Source: Pseudomonas cichorii
Lineage (GTDB): Bacteria; Pseudomonadota; Gammaproteobacteria; Pseudomonadales; Pseudomonadaceae
Direction: 5' to 3'
NCBI RefSeq assembly: GCF_015471405.1
Contig: NZ_BLVZ01000004.1
Span: 389,726-453,725, forward strand
DNA length: 64,000 bases
How positions within the stretch are numbered: position 1 is the stretch's first letter; each line of letters begins with the position of its first letter. Made by a program: the position numbers and the translations under genes. Below are positions 50,636-61,479 of the stretch, one piece after another. Under the pieces are notes generated by a model. It made no database searches. It saw only the letters and a program-made list of their open reading frames with translations, and was not told where the DNA came from.

Positions 50636-52045
50636 ATGAACAGCCCACTACGACGCCTGTCGACCCCCACGCTATTGAGCCTCGCCGTCGCGCTCGGCCT
50701 GAGCGGCTGTGCCGGCCTGCCCGATCAACGCCTCGCCAATGAAGCCCTTAAAAACGGCGACACTGCATTGGCGCAGCAGAACTATCGGCAACTGGCGGAC
50801 CTGGGCTACAGCGATGCACAAGTCGGTCTGGCCGACATCCAGGTCGGTACCGGTGATCCTGCCCAGCTCAAAGAGGCAGAAGCCACCTATCGCGCAGCCG
50901 CCGCAACTTCACCTCGGGCGCAATCGCGTCTGGGGCGCCTGCTGGCCGTAAAACCCGATGCCACACTGGCCGAGCACCATGAAGCAGAAGCGCTGCTCAC
51001 CAAGGCATTCGCCAATGGTGAGTCCGGCACCCTGCTGCCGCTGGCCATGCTTTACCTGCAATACCCGCAAAGCTTCCCGAACGTGGATGCCCAGCAGAAG
51101 ATCAACCAGTGGCGCGCCAACGGCTACCCGGAAGCGGGTCTGGCACAGGTGCTGCTCTATCGCACCCAAGGCACTTATGACCAGCATCTGAATGAAGTCG
51201 AAAGCATCTGCAAACAGGCTCTGAACAGCACTGACATCTGCTACGTCGAACTGGCCACCGTTTATCAGAAACGCGGCCAGACCGAGCAGCAGGCAGCGCT
51301 GATCGAGCAACTCAAGAGCGCCCATGCTTCGGGTCGTGTCAGTGCCCAGCGAGTGGACGGCGTAGCCCGTGTGCTGGGCGACAGCCAGATCGGCACTCCG
51401 GACGAAAAGACTGCCCAGCAACTGCTGGAAGATATCGCGCCGGGCTACCCGATTTCGTGGGTCACGCTGGCCAAGCTGCTTTACGACTTCCCTGAACTGG
51501 GTGACGTGAACAAGATGATGGAGTACCTGGACAACGGTCGCGCAGCGGATCAACCCCGCGCCGAACTGCTGCTGGGCAGGCTCTATTACGAAGGCAAATG
51601 GGTGCCGGCCGACGCGAAGAAAGCCGAAGAACACCTGCAGAAAGCTGCTGCCACTGAAATCTCCGCCCACTACTACCTGGGTCAGATCTACCGCCGCGGC
51701 TATCTGGGCGAGGTCTATCCACAGAAGGCACTGGACGAATTGTTGACCGCCGCCCGTGGCGGCCAGAACAGCGCCGACTTTGCCATCGCGCAACTGTTCT
51801 CCCAAGGCAAGGGCACCAAGCCCGATCCGGTCAACGCCTGGGTCTTTGGCCAGCTGGCACTGGCTCAAGGCACACCGCAAGCCACCGAGCTTGCGCAAGT
51901 ACTCGACTCTCAACTACCGCCTGAAAAACGCGCCGCCGCCCAAGGGTTGCTGCAACGCGAACAAAAGGTCCGGGGTGTCACTGCCAGACAGAACGTGCTG
52001 GTGCAGACCCTGACAGAAGAAAAAGACGGTGAGGAAGCGCTATGA
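50636..52045 (+). CDS. algK: Alginate export outer-membrane lipoprotein AlgK
   Basis: A periplasm-facing lipoprotein of 469 residues that helps place AlgE in the outer membrane and links the export complex. The lipobox is GLSGC with the lipidated cysteine at residue 25. Most of the chain is Sel1/TPR-like helical repeats (ARLGDSQ-type turns such as [13 protein letters not shown] and [20 protein letters not shown]). It overlaps algE by 4 bases. Confidence 0.95.
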   Translation: MNSPLRRLSTPTLLSLAVALGLSGCAGLPDQRLANEALKNGDTALAQQNYRQLADLGYSDAQVGLADIQVGTGDPAQLKEAEATYRAAAATSPRAQSRLGRLLAVKPDATLAEHHEAEALLTKAFANGESGTLLPLAMLYLQYPQSFPNVDAQQKINQWRANGYPEAGLAQVLLYRTQGTYDQHLNEVESICKQALNSTDICYVELATVYQKRGQTEQQAALIEQLKSAHASGRVSAQRVDGVARVLGDSQIGTPDEKTAQQLLEDIAPGYPISWVTLAKLLYDFPELGDVNKMMEYLDNGRAADQPRAELLLGRLYYEGKWVPADAKKAEEHLQKAAATEISAHYYLGQIYRRGYLGEVYPQKALDELLTAARGGQNSADFAIAQLFSQGKGTKPDPVNAWVFGQLALAQGTPQATELAQVLDSQLPPEKRAAAQGLLQREQKVRGVTARQNVLVQTLTEEKDGEEAL

Positions 52046-53550
52046 AGTTGAATCCTTTGATGGCCGCCGGCATGGGCCTTGGTTTTACTCTGCTGTGGGC
52101 CTGCCCGACGTTGGCAGCGCTGACTGAAGAACAGAATTTCGGTATCGAAGTAAAAATCAGCGCGCAGTCCGAAGACGACCGCGACCTGGGCACTCGCTCG
52201 GGCGGTGACGTCAAAGGTCTGGGTCTTGATCTGCGCCCTTGGGTCTACGGCCAGAGCGGCAACTGGAGCGCCTACGCAATGGGCCAGGTGGTCACCGCCA
52301 CCGATACCATCCAGACCGACCCGCTGGAACAGACCACGACTTCCAACAATGGCGAAACCGGCACTCAGCGTTCACGCGGTAACTCCAGCGAGCGCGAAGT
52401 CGACAAGAGCTATGCGGCACTGCGCGAGTTCTGGATCGGCTACAGCGGCTTCACGCCCTACCCCGGTGAAATCCTCAAGGTAGGTCGCCAGCGTCTGCGC
52501 AACGATGACGGTCAGTGGCACGACACCAACATCGAAGCCATCAACTGGACCTTCGACACTACCTTGCTGCGTGCCGAACTGGGCGCTGCACAACGCTTCA
52601 GCGAATACCGCACCGACCTGACCGAACTGGCTCCGGACGATGAAGACCGCCAGCACCTGTTCGGCTCGGCCAGCTACCAATGGACACCTGGCCACTGGGC
52701 CGGTGTTCGCGCCCACTACAGCCATGACGACGGCAAGCTCAAGAACCAGAACGAAGTCCTGGACGATCTGGACAAGACTTCCAATGGCGACCTGACCTGG
52801 CTGGGTCTGACTGCCGACAGCGACGCTTACAACTACCGCAATACCAACCCGATCAACTACTGGGGCAGCCTGACCTGGCTGACCGGTAACCGCGACGAAA
52901 TCGGCGCGAACTACAACCCTGCCACCGATCAGTACCTGGCCGGTCAGAAGAACAGCCGTGACCTCAACGGCTGGGCCACCGACCTGGGCGTGCGGTTCCG
53001 TCTCGATCCGCAATGGCAAGTCGGTGCAGCCTACTCGCGCGCCAGCAAGGACTACGTACAGAACGGTCTGGAAAGTAACCGCTCCAACTGGACCGGCACT
53101 CGCTCACGCATCCACCGCTTCGGTGAAGCCTTCCAGGGCGAAATGGCCAACGTGGAAACCGGCTCTCTGTTCGCTTCGTGGCGCATGAACGACGAATACG
53201 ACGCCTCGCTGATCTACCACAAGTTCCGTCGTGTGGACGGCAACTCGGGCATCGGCGGCGCGGGCATCAACCCTAACCGGGAAATCACTGATGCCAACGG
53301 CGTACCGACCAACACCTTCAGTTCCCTGCCGCTGGAAGACGGCCGCAAGGACCTGGGTCAGGAAATGGATCTGGTCGTCACCAAGTATTTCAAACAGGGC
53401 CTGCTGCCAGCCGCAGTGAGCCAGTCGATCGACGAACCTTCGGCACTGGTGCGCTTGCGTGCCGGTGTCTTCAAGCCCGGCGACGCTTACCACAACGGCG
53501 TGGATGAATACATGCACCGCGCCATTGTCGACGTCATCTGGCGCTTCTGA
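52042..53550 (+). CDS. algE: Alginate export outer-membrane porin AlgE
   Basis: An 18-stranded outer-membrane beta-barrel in P. aeruginosa that secretes alginate. The 502-residue protein has a signal peptide ([14 protein letters not shown], cut near residue 31), alternating beta-strand pattern and a C-terminal phenylalanine (VDVIWRF). The R/K-rich pore constriction residues cannot be assigned by eye. It overlaps the algK stop and is followed at 27 bases by algG. Confidence 0.94.
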   Translation: MKLNPLMAAGMGLGFTLLWACPTLAALTEEQNFGIEVKISAQSEDDRDLGTRSGGDVKGLGLDLRPWVYGQSGNWSAYAMGQVVTATDTIQTDPLEQTTTSNNGETGTQRSRGNSSEREVDKSYAALREFWIGYSGFTPYPGEILKVGRQRLRNDDGQWHDTNIEAINWTFDTTLLRAELGAAQRFSEYRTDLTELAPDDEDRQHLFGSASYQWTPGHWAGVRAHYSHDDGKLKNQNEVLDDLDKTSNGDLTWLGLTADSDAYNYRNTNPINYWGSLTWLTGNRDEIGANYNPATDQYLAGQKNSRDLNGWATDLGVRFRLDPQWQVGAAYSRASKDYVQNGLESNRSNWTGTRSRIHRFGEAFQGEMANVETGSLFASWRMNDEYDASLIYHKFRRVDGNSGIGGAGINPNREITDANGVPTNTFSSLPLEDGRKDLGQEMDLVVTKYFKQGLLPAAVSQSIDEPSALVRLRAGVFKPGDAYHNGVDEYMHRAIVDVIWRF

Positions 53551-53577
53551 TGCGAACCGCCAAAGGAGTGCGATGAG

Positions 53578-55185
53578 ATGAACAGTCAAGCAAGCAATGT
53601 GCGTAACCGCACCTGGCCTCACGCCCTGCTCGAAAGTGCAGTGCTGAGCAGCGCGCTGCTGATGGCCAGCACCGCAGCGCTGGCCAACACTGCGCCGGTC
53701 GCACCTGTCCCGGCAAACGTCAAGGAACTGCAACAGGCCAAGAACTACACCATCAGCAGCGCGCCCATCGAGCCGCTGGCGATGGACAAGCCTGTGTTGC
53801 CAGACATCAGCGGCTACACCGCTGAAGCGGCCCTGAAAAAGATCGACCGCAGCAAGCCAGGCAAAGTAACCGTGGCGCGCATGATGGAAGAAACGGGCCT
53901 CAAGGAGTTCATCGGCGGCGATAACAAGATGGCCGAATGGGTTGCCCGCCAGCGCGGCATCCCGCAAGCCATCATGATTTCCGACGGCTATGTGACCCTG
54001 CAGGACCTGGCCAAGAAAGTGCCCAAACAGTTTCTGAACGAAGTATCGCCAGGCGTGTACATCGCTCGCCTGCCGATCCTCGTCAAGGAAACCGGCATCT
54101 TCGAGATCGACAAGAGAACCAAGGAACTGCGCCTGTCTCAGGAAAAGGGTTCGTTCCTGGTCAGCGAAGGCAAGTTGCTGATCACTCACACCAAGGTCGA
54201 CGCCTGGAGTGAAGAGCGTAACGGCCTTGCGCTGTATCGCAAGCCTGACGAATTCCGGCCGTTCATACTGACCTGGGGTGGCTCCGAAACCTGGATCGCC
54301 AACACCAGGATGTCGAGCATGGGTTACGACCAGAGCAAGTCCTACGGCATCAGTATTTCCCAGTACACGCCCAACACCGCGAAGATCCTCAAGCGTCCCG
54401 AGCCGACCGGCTGGATCGTCGATTCGGAATTCGCGGACATGTGGTACGGCTTCTACTGCTACGAAACCCGCGACTTTGTCGTCAAGGGCAACACCTACAA
54501 AGACAACATCGTCTACGGCATTGACCCGCATGACCGCTCGCACAATCTGATCATTGCCGAGAACGACGTATACGGGACCAAGAAAAAGCACGGGATCATC
54601 ATTTCCCGGGAAGTGGACAACAGCTTCATCTTCCGCAACAAGAGCCACAACAACAAACTGTCGGGCGTGGTACTGGACCGTAATAGCGTCAACAACATCG
54701 TTGCCTATAACGAGATCTACCAGAACCACACCGACGGCATCACCTTGTACGAAAGCGGCAACAACCTGCTGTGGGGCAACCGTGTCATTGCCAACCGCCG
54801 CCACGGTATCCGCGTTCGTAACAGCGTGAACATCAAGCTCTATGAAAACGTCGCCATGGGCAACGGCCTGATGGGCGTCTACGGGCACATCAAGGACCTG
54901 ACCAATACCGACCGCGATATCGCTCTGGACCCTTTCGACGCCGAGGTGTCGCTGATCCTGGTGGGCGGCGAGCTGGTCAGTAACGGCTCCGGCCCGCTGT
55001 CCATCGACTCGCCACTGAGCGTGGAGCTTTATCGCGTATCGATGCTCGCACCGACCAAACCGGTAGGCATCAGCCTCAACGGAATCCTGGGTGAGCGTCA
55101 GGACGAAATCCTCGACCTGCTGGTACGCCAGAAGAAAGCCGTATTGATCGACCCCGTCGAAAGCCAGACCGAACTGCGGGAATGA
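53578..55185 (+). CDS. algG: Periplasmic mannuronan C5-epimerase AlgG
   Basis: Converts mannuronate to guluronate in the polymer. The 535-residue protein has an N-terminal signal peptide (ALLMASTAALA) and a parallel beta-helix (about residues 210-500) with repeats like NSFIFRNKSHNNKLSGVVLD. The catalytic DPHDRS motif (GIDPHDRSHN) is intact. It also protects the chain from AlgL during export. Its stop overlaps an ATG at 55182, but the better algX start is at 55200. Confidence 0.95.
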   Translation: MNSQASNVRNRTWPHALLESAVLSSALLMASTAALANTAPVAPVPANVKELQQAKNYTISSAPIEPLAMDKPVLPDISGYTAEAALKKIDRSKPGKVTVARMMEETGLKEFIGGDNKMAEWVARQRGIPQAIMISDGYVTLQDLAKKVPKQFLNEVSPGVYIARLPILVKETGIFEIDKRTKELRLSQEKGSFLVSEGKLLITHTKVDAWSEERNGLALYRKPDEFRPFILTWGGSETWIANTRMSSMGYDQSKSYGISISQYTPNTAKILKRPEPTGWIVDSEFADMWYGFYCYETRDFVVKGNTYKDNIVYGIDPHDRSHNLIIAENDVYGTKKKHGIIISREVDNSFIFRNKSHNNKLSGVVLDRNSVNNIVAYNEIYQNHTDGITLYESGNNLLWGNRVIANRRHGIRVRNSVNIKLYENVAMGNGLMGVYGHIKDLTNTDRDIALDPFDAEVSLILVGGELVSNGSGPLSIDSPLSVELYRVSMLAPTKPVGISLNGILGERQDEILDLLVRQKKAVLIDPVESQTELRE

Positions 55186-55199
55186 GGAAAGGTATTTTT

Positions 55200-56639
55200 A
55201 TGCACGCACAACTGATCAAACTACTGAGCCTCTCCAGCCTGACCGCAGCCCTCATGGCCGCCGCTGGCGCGGCTCGCGCAGATGACTCGCAAGCGCCGAC
55301 CTTCACCGCCGAACCTTGCTGCAACCTGTGCCCTGCTGCCCATGACGCGAAGAACTACACCACGCGCTATCAGCAGAACTTCACCACCCTGGTTCAGGCC
55401 GAGGGCGACTGGCTGTTCCGTACCCAGGAAGACTTGCGCACCGAGTTCGACACAACGCCCGCCGGCTATCGCCGCCTGCAGGAACTGCACGATGCCTTCA
55501 AGAGCAAGGGTGTGGAGTTGGTGATGGTCTATCAGCCGACCCGCGGCCTGGTGGATCGCAACAAACTGTTCCCTGCCGAACGTGAAAAGTACGACTACGA
55601 CAAGGCCCTGAAAAACTATCAGGCCATGCTCGGTCGCTTCAGCAAGATGGGCTACTGGGTGCCGGATCTGTCGCCGTTGACCAACGAGCAACAGGCCCAT
55701 GATTTCTACTTCCGTGGCGACCAGCACTGGACACCGTACGGCGCACAACGCACCGCGAAAATCGTTGCCGAAACCGTGAAAAAAGTACCGGGCTATGCCG
55801 ACATTCCCAAGCGTGAATTCGAGAGCCACAAGTCCGGACGCATGGGCAAGACCGGAACCCTGCACAACATGGCAGGTCAATTGTGCGGCACCAGCTACGC
55901 GATTCAGTACATGGATCAGTTCACCACCGAGCCCAAGGGTGAAGCAGGTGACGGCGATCTGTTCGGCGATTCCGGAAACCCGGAAATCACTCTGGTCGGT
56001 ACCAGTCACAGCGGCAAGAACTACAACTTCGGTGGCTTCCTGCAGGAATACATCGGTGCCGATGTGCTGAACGTGGCATTCCCTGGTGGCGGTCTGGAAG
56101 GCGCGATGCTGCAGTACCTGGGCAGCGAAGACTTCCAGCAGCGTCCACCGAAGATCCTGATCTGGGAATTCTCGCCACTGTATCGCCTGGACCAGGAAAC
56201 CATCTACCGCCAGATGATGGCGCTGCTGGATAACGGTTGCGAAGGCAAGCCTGCGGTCATGAGCGCCAGCACCACTCTCAAGCCGGGCAACAACGAAGTG
56301 TTGGTCAACGGCAAGAATGGCATCAAGGACATCCGCAACAGCCAGAACCAGATCGATATCCGGTTCGATGACACCTCGGTGAAAACCCTTCAGGCCAGGC
56401 TCTGGTACATGAACGGTCGTCACGAGGACCTGAAAATCGAGAAGCCGGACACCGCCGATACCGACGGACGTTTCGCCTTTGAACTGCGCGAAGACGAAGA
56501 CTGGGCAAACCAACAATTGCTCGCTCTTGAAATACAGGGCCCGGAAGCAGGGACAGCACCACTGAAAGTCGAAGCAAAAGTATGCAAGCGCAATGTGTTC
56601 CCAAGCACGGCGCAACACACCGCTCAAGCCGGACTATGA
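55200..56639 (+). CDS. algX: Alginate O-acetyltransferase AlgX
   Basis: A periplasmic SGNH-type acetyltransferase with a C-terminal carbohydrate-binding module; it acetylates the mannuronate units directly. The ATG at 55200 follows aggaaagg at 7 bases and gives 479 residues (P. aeruginosa 474). The signal peptide is LLSLSSLTAALMAAAGAARA. The DxHW pair is in FRGDQHWTPYG and the serine nucleophile in LVGTSHSGKNYNFGG; the base and nucleophile are intact. The earlier ATG at 55182 overlaps algG and lacks its own ribosome site. Confidence 0.95.
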   Translation: MHAQLIKLLSLSSLTAALMAAAGAARADDSQAPTFTAEPCCNLCPAAHDAKNYTTRYQQNFTTLVQAEGDWLFRTQEDLRTEFDTTPAGYRRLQELHDAFKSKGVELVMVYQPTRGLVDRNKLFPAEREKYDYDKALKNYQAMLGRFSKMGYWVPDLSPLTNEQQAHDFYFRGDQHWTPYGAQRTAKIVAETVKKVPGYADIPKREFESHKSGRMGKTGTLHNMAGQLCGTSYAIQYMDQFTTEPKGEAGDGDLFGDSGNPEITLVGTSHSGKNYNFGGFLQEYIGADVLNVAFPGGGLEGAMLQYLGSEDFQQRPPKILIWEFSPLYRLDQETIYRQMMALLDNGCEGKPAVMSASTTLKPGNNEVLVNGKNGIKDIRNSQNQIDIRFDDTSVKTLQARLWYMNGRHEDLKIEKPDTADTDGRFAFELREDEDWANQQLLALEIQGPEAGTAPLKVEAKVCKRNVFPSTAQHTAQAGL

Positions 56640-56647
56640 GGTGACTT

Positions 56648-57781
56648 ATGCAGACTCCGAAACTGATACGCCCTACCCTGCTCTCGATGGCAATCCTGTC
56701 ATCGATGGCATGGGCATCGGGTGCATCTGCTACAACGACGCTGGTTCCCCCGCAGGGGTATTCAGCCCCTATCGAAAAAATGAAAACCGGCAGCCACGAC
56801 TTCACGTGTGATGCCGTGCCAAAACCGTACACCGACAAACTGGTGTTTCGCAGCAAGTACGAAGGCTCCGACAAGGCACGTGCAACGCTCAATGAAGAGT
56901 CCGAAGAAGCCTTTCGCGATGCCACCAAAGACATCACGACTCTTGAGCGCGGTATCAGCAAGGTCGTGATGCAGTACATGCGCGACGGTCGCCCGGAACA
57001 ACTCGACTGTGCGTTGAACATGCTCACTACCTGGGCTCAGGCCGATGCGCTGGAGTCACGTGAGTTCAACCACACCGGCAAGTCCATGCGCAAATGGGCA
57101 CTGGGCAGCATGGCATCGTCCTACCTGCGCCTGAAGTTCTCCGAGTCGCAACCGCTGGCCAACCGTCAGCAGCAGACTCAAGTCATCGAAGCCTGGTTCA
57201 GCAAGCTGGCAGACCAGGTAATCAGTGACTGGAGCAACCTGCCTATGGAGAAGATCAACAACCACTCCTACTGGGCCGCATGGTCAGTGATGGCAACTGC
57301 TGTCGCCACCAACCGCCGCGACCTGTTCGACTGGGCGGTCAAGGAATACAAGGTCGCCGCCAATCAGGTCGACAGGGACGGCTTCCTGCCGAACGAAATG
57401 AAACGTCGTCAGCGCGCCCTGGCGTATCACAACTACGCCCTGCCGCCACTGGCCATGATCGCCAGCTTCGCCCAGGCCAACGGTCTCGACCTGCGCAATG
57501 AAAACAATGGCGCACTCAAACGCCTGGGTGACCGGGTACTCGCCGGGGTGAAAAACCCGAACGACTTCGCCTCGCGCGGTGGCGAGAAGCAGGACATGAG
57601 CGAGCTGAAGAAAGATCCGAAATTCGCCTGGCTCGAACCGTTCTGCTCGCTCTACACCTGCAGCCCGGATGTGATCGAACACAAGCACGAGATGCAACCG
57701 TTCAAGACGTTCCGTCTGGGCGGCGATCTGACCAAAGTCTACGACCCGTCCCATGAAAAAGGTGACAAGGGCGGTTCGTGA
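56648..57781 (+). CDS. algL: Periplasmic alginate lyase AlgL
   Basis: A family PL5 poly(beta-D-mannuronate) lyase of 377 residues that clears alginate misplaced in the periplasm. Signal peptide about 1-28 ([17 protein letters not shown]). The catalytic NNHSYW motif is in [17 protein letters not shown], and the later [16 protein letters not shown] holds the conserved Arg and Tyr. It is separated from algI by 159 bases holding a REP-like element. Confidence 0.96.
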   Translation: MQTPKLIRPTLLSMAILSSMAWASGASATTTLVPPQGYSAPIEKMKTGSHDFTCDAVPKPYTDKLVFRSKYEGSDKARATLNEESEEAFRDATKDITTLERGISKVVMQYMRDGRPEQLDCALNMLTTWAQADALESREFNHTGKSMRKWALGSMASSYLRLKFSESQPLANRQQQTQVIEAWFSKLADQVISDWSNLPMEKINNHSYWAAWSVMATAVATNRRDLFDWAVKEYKVAANQVDRDGFLPNEMKRRQRALAYHNYALPPLAMIASFAQANGLDLRNENNGALKRLGDRVLAGVKNPNDFASRGGEKQDMSELKKDPKFAWLEPFCSLYTCSPDVIEHKHEMQPFKTFRLGGDLTKVYDPSHEKGDKGGS

Positions 57782-57940
57782 CGAACGTGTAGGAGCGAAT
57801 TCATTCGCGAAGATACAGAACTCTTCGCAGATGAATCCGCTTCCACAGGACAGGTAGCGTGAGTGTTTTACCCCCCGAATTTCATGGGGGGTTTGGGGGG
57901 GCTTTGAGCCCTTGAATGTTGGACAAACGGAGAGATAAGG
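57782..57940. repeat. REP-like element and G-rich hairpin between algL and algI
   Basis: A REP-like segment at 57789-57850 holds gcgaattcattcgcgaag and its degenerate complement cttcgcagatgaatccgc. A second hairpin at 57871-57891 has arms cccccc and gggggg around gaatttcat, and is followed by tttggggggg. It is by far the largest gap within the alginate gene cluster after the algD leader, and it splits the polymer/export genes from the acetylation genes. Confidence 0.7.
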
Positions 57941-59491
57941 ATGGTTTTCTCATCCAACGTGTTCCTGTTTCTGTTCTTGCCGATCTTCTTCGGCTTGTAC
58001 TACATAAGCGGGCAACGCTATCGCAACCTGCTCTTGCTGATAGCCAGTTACATCTTCTACGCCTGGTGGCGTGTGGACTTCCTGGCGTTGTTCATCGCCG
58101 TCACAGTCTGGAACTACTGGATCGGTCTACAGATCGGGGCCAGCGGGGTCAGGACCAAACCGGCACAACGCTGGCTGTTGCTCGGCGTGGGCGTGGACCT
58201 GTGCATCCTTGGCTACTTCAAGTACGCCAACTTCGGTGTGGACAGCATCAACGCGGCCATGACCTCGATGGGCCTGGAGCCATTCATCCTGACCCACGTG
58301 CTGTTGCCGATCGGTATCTCGTTCTATGTCTTCGAGTCCATCAGCTACATCATCGACGTCTATCGCGGCGACACACCGGCCACGCGCAACCTGATCGACT
58401 TCGCTGCATTCGTCGCGATCTTCCCGCACTTGATCGCCGGCCCCGTGCTGCGTTTCCGTGACCTGGCCGACCAGTTCAACAACCGTACCCACACGCTGGA
58501 CAAGTTCTCCGAAGGCTGCACGCGCTTCATGCAGGGCTTCATCAAGAAAGTGTTCATCGCAGACACCCTGGCCGTGGTCGCAGACCATTGCTTCGCCCTG
58601 GAAAACCCGACCACGGGTGATGCCTGGCTGGGTGCGCTGGCCTACACCGCGCAGTTGTACTTCGACTTCTCCGGTTACAGTGACATGGCCATCGGCCTGG
58701 GCCTGATGATGGGTTTCCGCTTCATGGAAAACTTCAAACAGCCTTACATCAGCCAGTCGATCACCGAGTTCTGGCGTCGCTGGCACATCAGCCTCTCCAC
58801 CTGGCTGCGTGACTACCTGTACATCACGCTGGGCGGCAACCGTGGCGGCAAGTTCGCGACCTATCGCAACCTGTTCCTGACCATGCTGCTGGGCGGTCTG
58901 TGGCACGGTGCGAACATCACCTACGTCATCTGGGGTGCATGGCACGGTATGTGGCTGGCGATCGAAAAAGCGGTGGGCATCAACACCAAGCCTTACAGCT
59001 TCAACCCGATCCGCTGGGCGCTGACCTTCCTGCTGGTGGTTATCGGCTGGGTCATCTTCCGCGCTGAAAACCTGCACGTTGCAGGCCGCATGTACAGCGC
59101 CATGTTCAGCTTCGGCGACTGGAACCTGTCGGAACTCAACCGTGCAAGCCTGACCGGTCTGCAAGTAGCGACACTGATCCTGGCCTACGCAACCCTGGCG
59201 TACTTCGGTCTGCGCGACTTCTACCAGGGCCGCTCGGAAAGCGACAAGCCCAAGGCCGACGGCCCGGCAACCGCAGAGCCCGGCACCATCAAGGCCGTAC
59301 CTGGCGACGCACCCGGCAGCATCAACCTGCCTGGCTACACCGTCGGTACCAACGCCCAGGTGCAACCGGCCTACTGGACTGCCGACTGGTCTCGCTACGC
59401 CATGCGTGCGCTGATCCTGCTGCTGTTCATCGCTTCGATTCTCAAACTTTCGGCGCAGAGCTTCTCGCCGTTCCTTTACTTCCAGTTCTGA
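57941..59491 (+). CDS. algI: Alginate O-acetylation protein AlgI (MBOAT)
   Basis: An MBOAT-family inner-membrane protein of 516 residues that passes acetyl groups across the membrane for AlgJ and AlgX. It starts MVFSSNVFLFLFLPIFFGLYYI. The conserved stretch FWRRWHISLSTWLRDYLYI and the catalytic histidine in GGLWHGANITYVIWGAWHG are present. A hydrophilic linker rich in P, G and A (about 430-470) comes before the last membrane segment. The ribosome site ggagagataagg precedes the ATG. It lies 10 bases before algJ. Confidence 0.96.
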   Translation: MVFSSNVFLFLFLPIFFGLYYISGQRYRNLLLLIASYIFYAWWRVDFLALFIAVTVWNYWIGLQIGASGVRTKPAQRWLLLGVGVDLCILGYFKYANFGVDSINAAMTSMGLEPFILTHVLLPIGISFYVFESISYIIDVYRGDTPATRNLIDFAAFVAIFPHLIAGPVLRFRDLADQFNNRTHTLDKFSEGCTRFMQGFIKKVFIADTLAVVADHCFALENPTTGDAWLGALAYTAQLYFDFSGYSDMAIGLGLMMGFRFMENFKQPYISQSITEFWRRWHISLSTWLRDYLYITLGGNRGGKFATYRNLFLTMLLGGLWHGANITYVIWGAWHGMWLAIEKAVGINTKPYSFNPIRWALTFLLVVIGWVIFRAENLHVAGRMYSAMFSFGDWNLSELNRASLTGLQVATLILAYATLAYFGLRDFYQGRSESDKPKADGPATAEPGTIKAVPGDAPGSINLPGYTVGTNAQVQPAYWTADWSRYAMRALILLLFIASILKLSAQSFSPFLYFQF

Positions 59492-59501
59492 GGAGCCTGA
59501 C

Positions 59502-60677
59502 ATGACCCGTTCATTACGAATCCTCTACGTCACCCTGTTCATGACCCTGCTGGTGGTTCTGGGGGCCTGGTCGCTGCGCAGTTTCAGCAACTTCTCGACC
59601 TCGGCCGAAACCACAGTGCTCGACGGCAAATGGACCAAGGCGGCGGAAACTCATTACGACGATGAGTTCCCGATCAAACGCCTGGGTACAAACCTTTGGG
59701 CCGCCCTGGACTTCAAGCTGTTCAATGAAGGCCGCCCGGGTGTCGTGGTCGGCAAGGACCAGTGGCTCTACACCGACGAAGAGTTCGATGCCATTCCCAA
59801 CGGCGAGAAGAACGAAGCGGACAACCTGGCATTGATTCAGGGCGTGCGCGACGAGCTGAAAAAGCAAGGCACGGAACTGGTGCTGGCAATTGTTCCAGCC
59901 AAGACCCGCCTGTATCCAGAGCACATTGGCGATAACAGACCGGCCACGCTGCACACCGATCTGTATCAACAGTTCCATGCTCAGGTCGCGCAAGCCGGCA
60001 TCTTCGCCCCTGACCTGCTGGCGCCGTTGCAGGCCGCCAAGCAGCAAGGCCAGGTGTTCCTGCGCACCGACACGCACTGGACCCCGATGGGTGCAGAAGT
60101 GGCGGCGCAGCAACTGGGTGTCGCGATTTCCGGGAAGACAACGTTGAACGGCGAACCCGAGCAATTCGTCACCCAGGCCAAGGAAGTCACGCCCTACAAA
60201 GGCGACCTGACCAACTTCCTGCCACTGGATCCGCTGTTCAGCAATTTGCTTCCAAAGCCGGATGATTTGCAACAACGCAGCACAAATCCGGTCGAAGGAA
60301 CTGCCGCCGATGATGATGCCCTGTTTGCAGACACCGAAATTCCGGTCGGCCTGGTTGGCACCAGTTACAGCGCCAACCCCAACTGGAACTTCGTCGGCGC
60401 CCTGAAGCAGGCACTGCGCAGCGACGTCGTCAACTACGCAGAAGACGGTCACGGGCCGATTCTGCCGATGCTCAAGTATCTGCAAACCGATGCGTTCAAG
60501 ACCACACCACCACAAGTGGTCATCTGGGAATTCCCGGAGCGCTATCTGCCTGCTCACAACGACCTTGGCGAGTTCGATCCACAGTGGATCGCCGAGTTGA
60601 AGAAGTCACGTGATAGCCAAGAGAACCTGGCCCTTAACACCAAACAATCCGAGTCGCCCAACCAGGCGCAAAACTGA
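59502..60677 (+). CDS. algJ: Alginate O-acetyltransferase AlgJ
   Basis: A membrane-anchored periplasmic SGNH acetyltransferase of 391 residues, paralogous in its catalytic core to AlgX. One N-terminal membrane segment (about 7-27). The DxHW pair is in FLRTDTHWTPMGAE and the serine in VGLVGTSYSANPNWNF. The C-terminal tail is rich in S, Q and N. It relays acetyl groups from AlgI to AlgX by current models. Confidence 0.95.
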   Translation: MTRSLRILYVTLFMTLLVVLGAWSLRSFSNFSTSAETTVLDGKWTKAAETHYDDEFPIKRLGTNLWAALDFKLFNEGRPGVVVGKDQWLYTDEEFDAIPNGEKNEADNLALIQGVRDELKKQGTELVLAIVPAKTRLYPEHIGDNRPATLHTDLYQQFHAQVAQAGIFAPDLLAPLQAAKQQGQVFLRTDTHWTPMGAEVAAQQLGVAISGKTTLNGEPEQFVTQAKEVTPYKGDLTNFLPLDPLFSNLLPKPDDLQQRSTNPVEGTAADDDALFADTEIPVGLVGTSYSANPNWNFVGALKQALRSDVVNYAEDGHGPILPMLKYLQTDAFKTTPPQVVIWEFPERYLPAHNDLGEFDPQWIAELKKSRDSQENLALNTKQSESPNQAQN

Positions 60678-60689
60678 GAGGACTGAATT

Positions 60690-61358
60690 ATGACCTTACA
60701 GCACACTCCAAATCGTTCGGCCAAGAAAAGCCTGTTCAAAACCTGCGCACTGGCCGCAACCCTCGGCCTGATGTCCCTGCAAGCCCTTGCCGGTGACTCT
60801 GCCCTCTACGGCCCGACCGCACCGAAAGGCTCGACCTTCGTGCGTGTCTACAACGCCAGCAACGCAGAAATCAGCGCCAGTGTTGGCAACACCAACCTCA
60901 ACGAAGTCGCGCCACTGGGCAGCACTGCGTTCAGCTTCATGCCGCAAGGCGACTACACCGCCAAGCTCGGCAGCCAGACCGTACCGGTGAAACTGGCCAG
61001 CGACCGTTATTACACCCTGGTCAACAACGCCAGCGGCAAGCCGCAACTGGTTGAAGAAGCACCGTTCAAGAACAAGCAGAAGTCCCTGGTTCGCGTCCAG
61101 AACCTCAGCGACAAATCGCTGACCCTGAAAACCGCCGACGGCAAGACCGAAGTGGTCAAGACCGTAGGAGCCAAAGGCACCGGCGAGCGTGAAATCAACC
61201 CGGTGAAAGTCAGCCTGGCGCTGTACGACGGCGACAAGAAAGTCACTGACGTGAAGCCTGTTGCCCTGGAACGTGGTGAAGCCGCCGTGCTGTACATCAC
61301 CGGCAGCGGCAGCAACCTGTCGCCAGTCTGGGTCAAGCCACCGGTAGCGACTCGCTAA
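60690..61358 (+). CDS. algF: Alginate O-acetylation protein AlgF
   Basis: A periplasmic protein of 222 residues needed for alginate acetylation, with a structural or relay role. Signal peptide to about residue 34 (LGLMSLQALA-GDSALYG). Two small beta-domains follow. The ATG at 60690 follows gaggactga at 4-5 bases and lies 12 bases after algJ. No catalytic motif is known for it. Confidence 0.94.
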   Translation: MTLQHTPNRSAKKSLFKTCALAATLGLMSLQALAGDSALYGPTAPKGSTFVRVYNASNAEISASVGNTNLNEVAPLGSTAFSFMPQGDYTAKLGSQTVPVKLASDRYYTLVNNASGKPQLVEEAPFKNKQKSLVRVQNLSDKSLTLKTADGKTEVVKTVGAKGTGEREINPVKVSLALYDGDKKVTDVKPVALERGEAAVLYITGSGSNLSPVWVKPPVATR

Positions 61359-61479
61359 AAATCAAGTTGGCGGGTTCATGGCCTCTGTCAGCCACGGACC
61401 CGCTAGCGCAGTACAAGAAAAAGACAGAAACGACAGAAAACCACGAACAGCCCTTATTGAATGCTATTGGAGAAACAAA

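Noticed and set aside
53104..54888. Minus-strand open frame of 594 codons across algE and algG
   Set aside because: It is antisense to two clear alginate genes and spans their boundary; no signal peptide or domain is visible.
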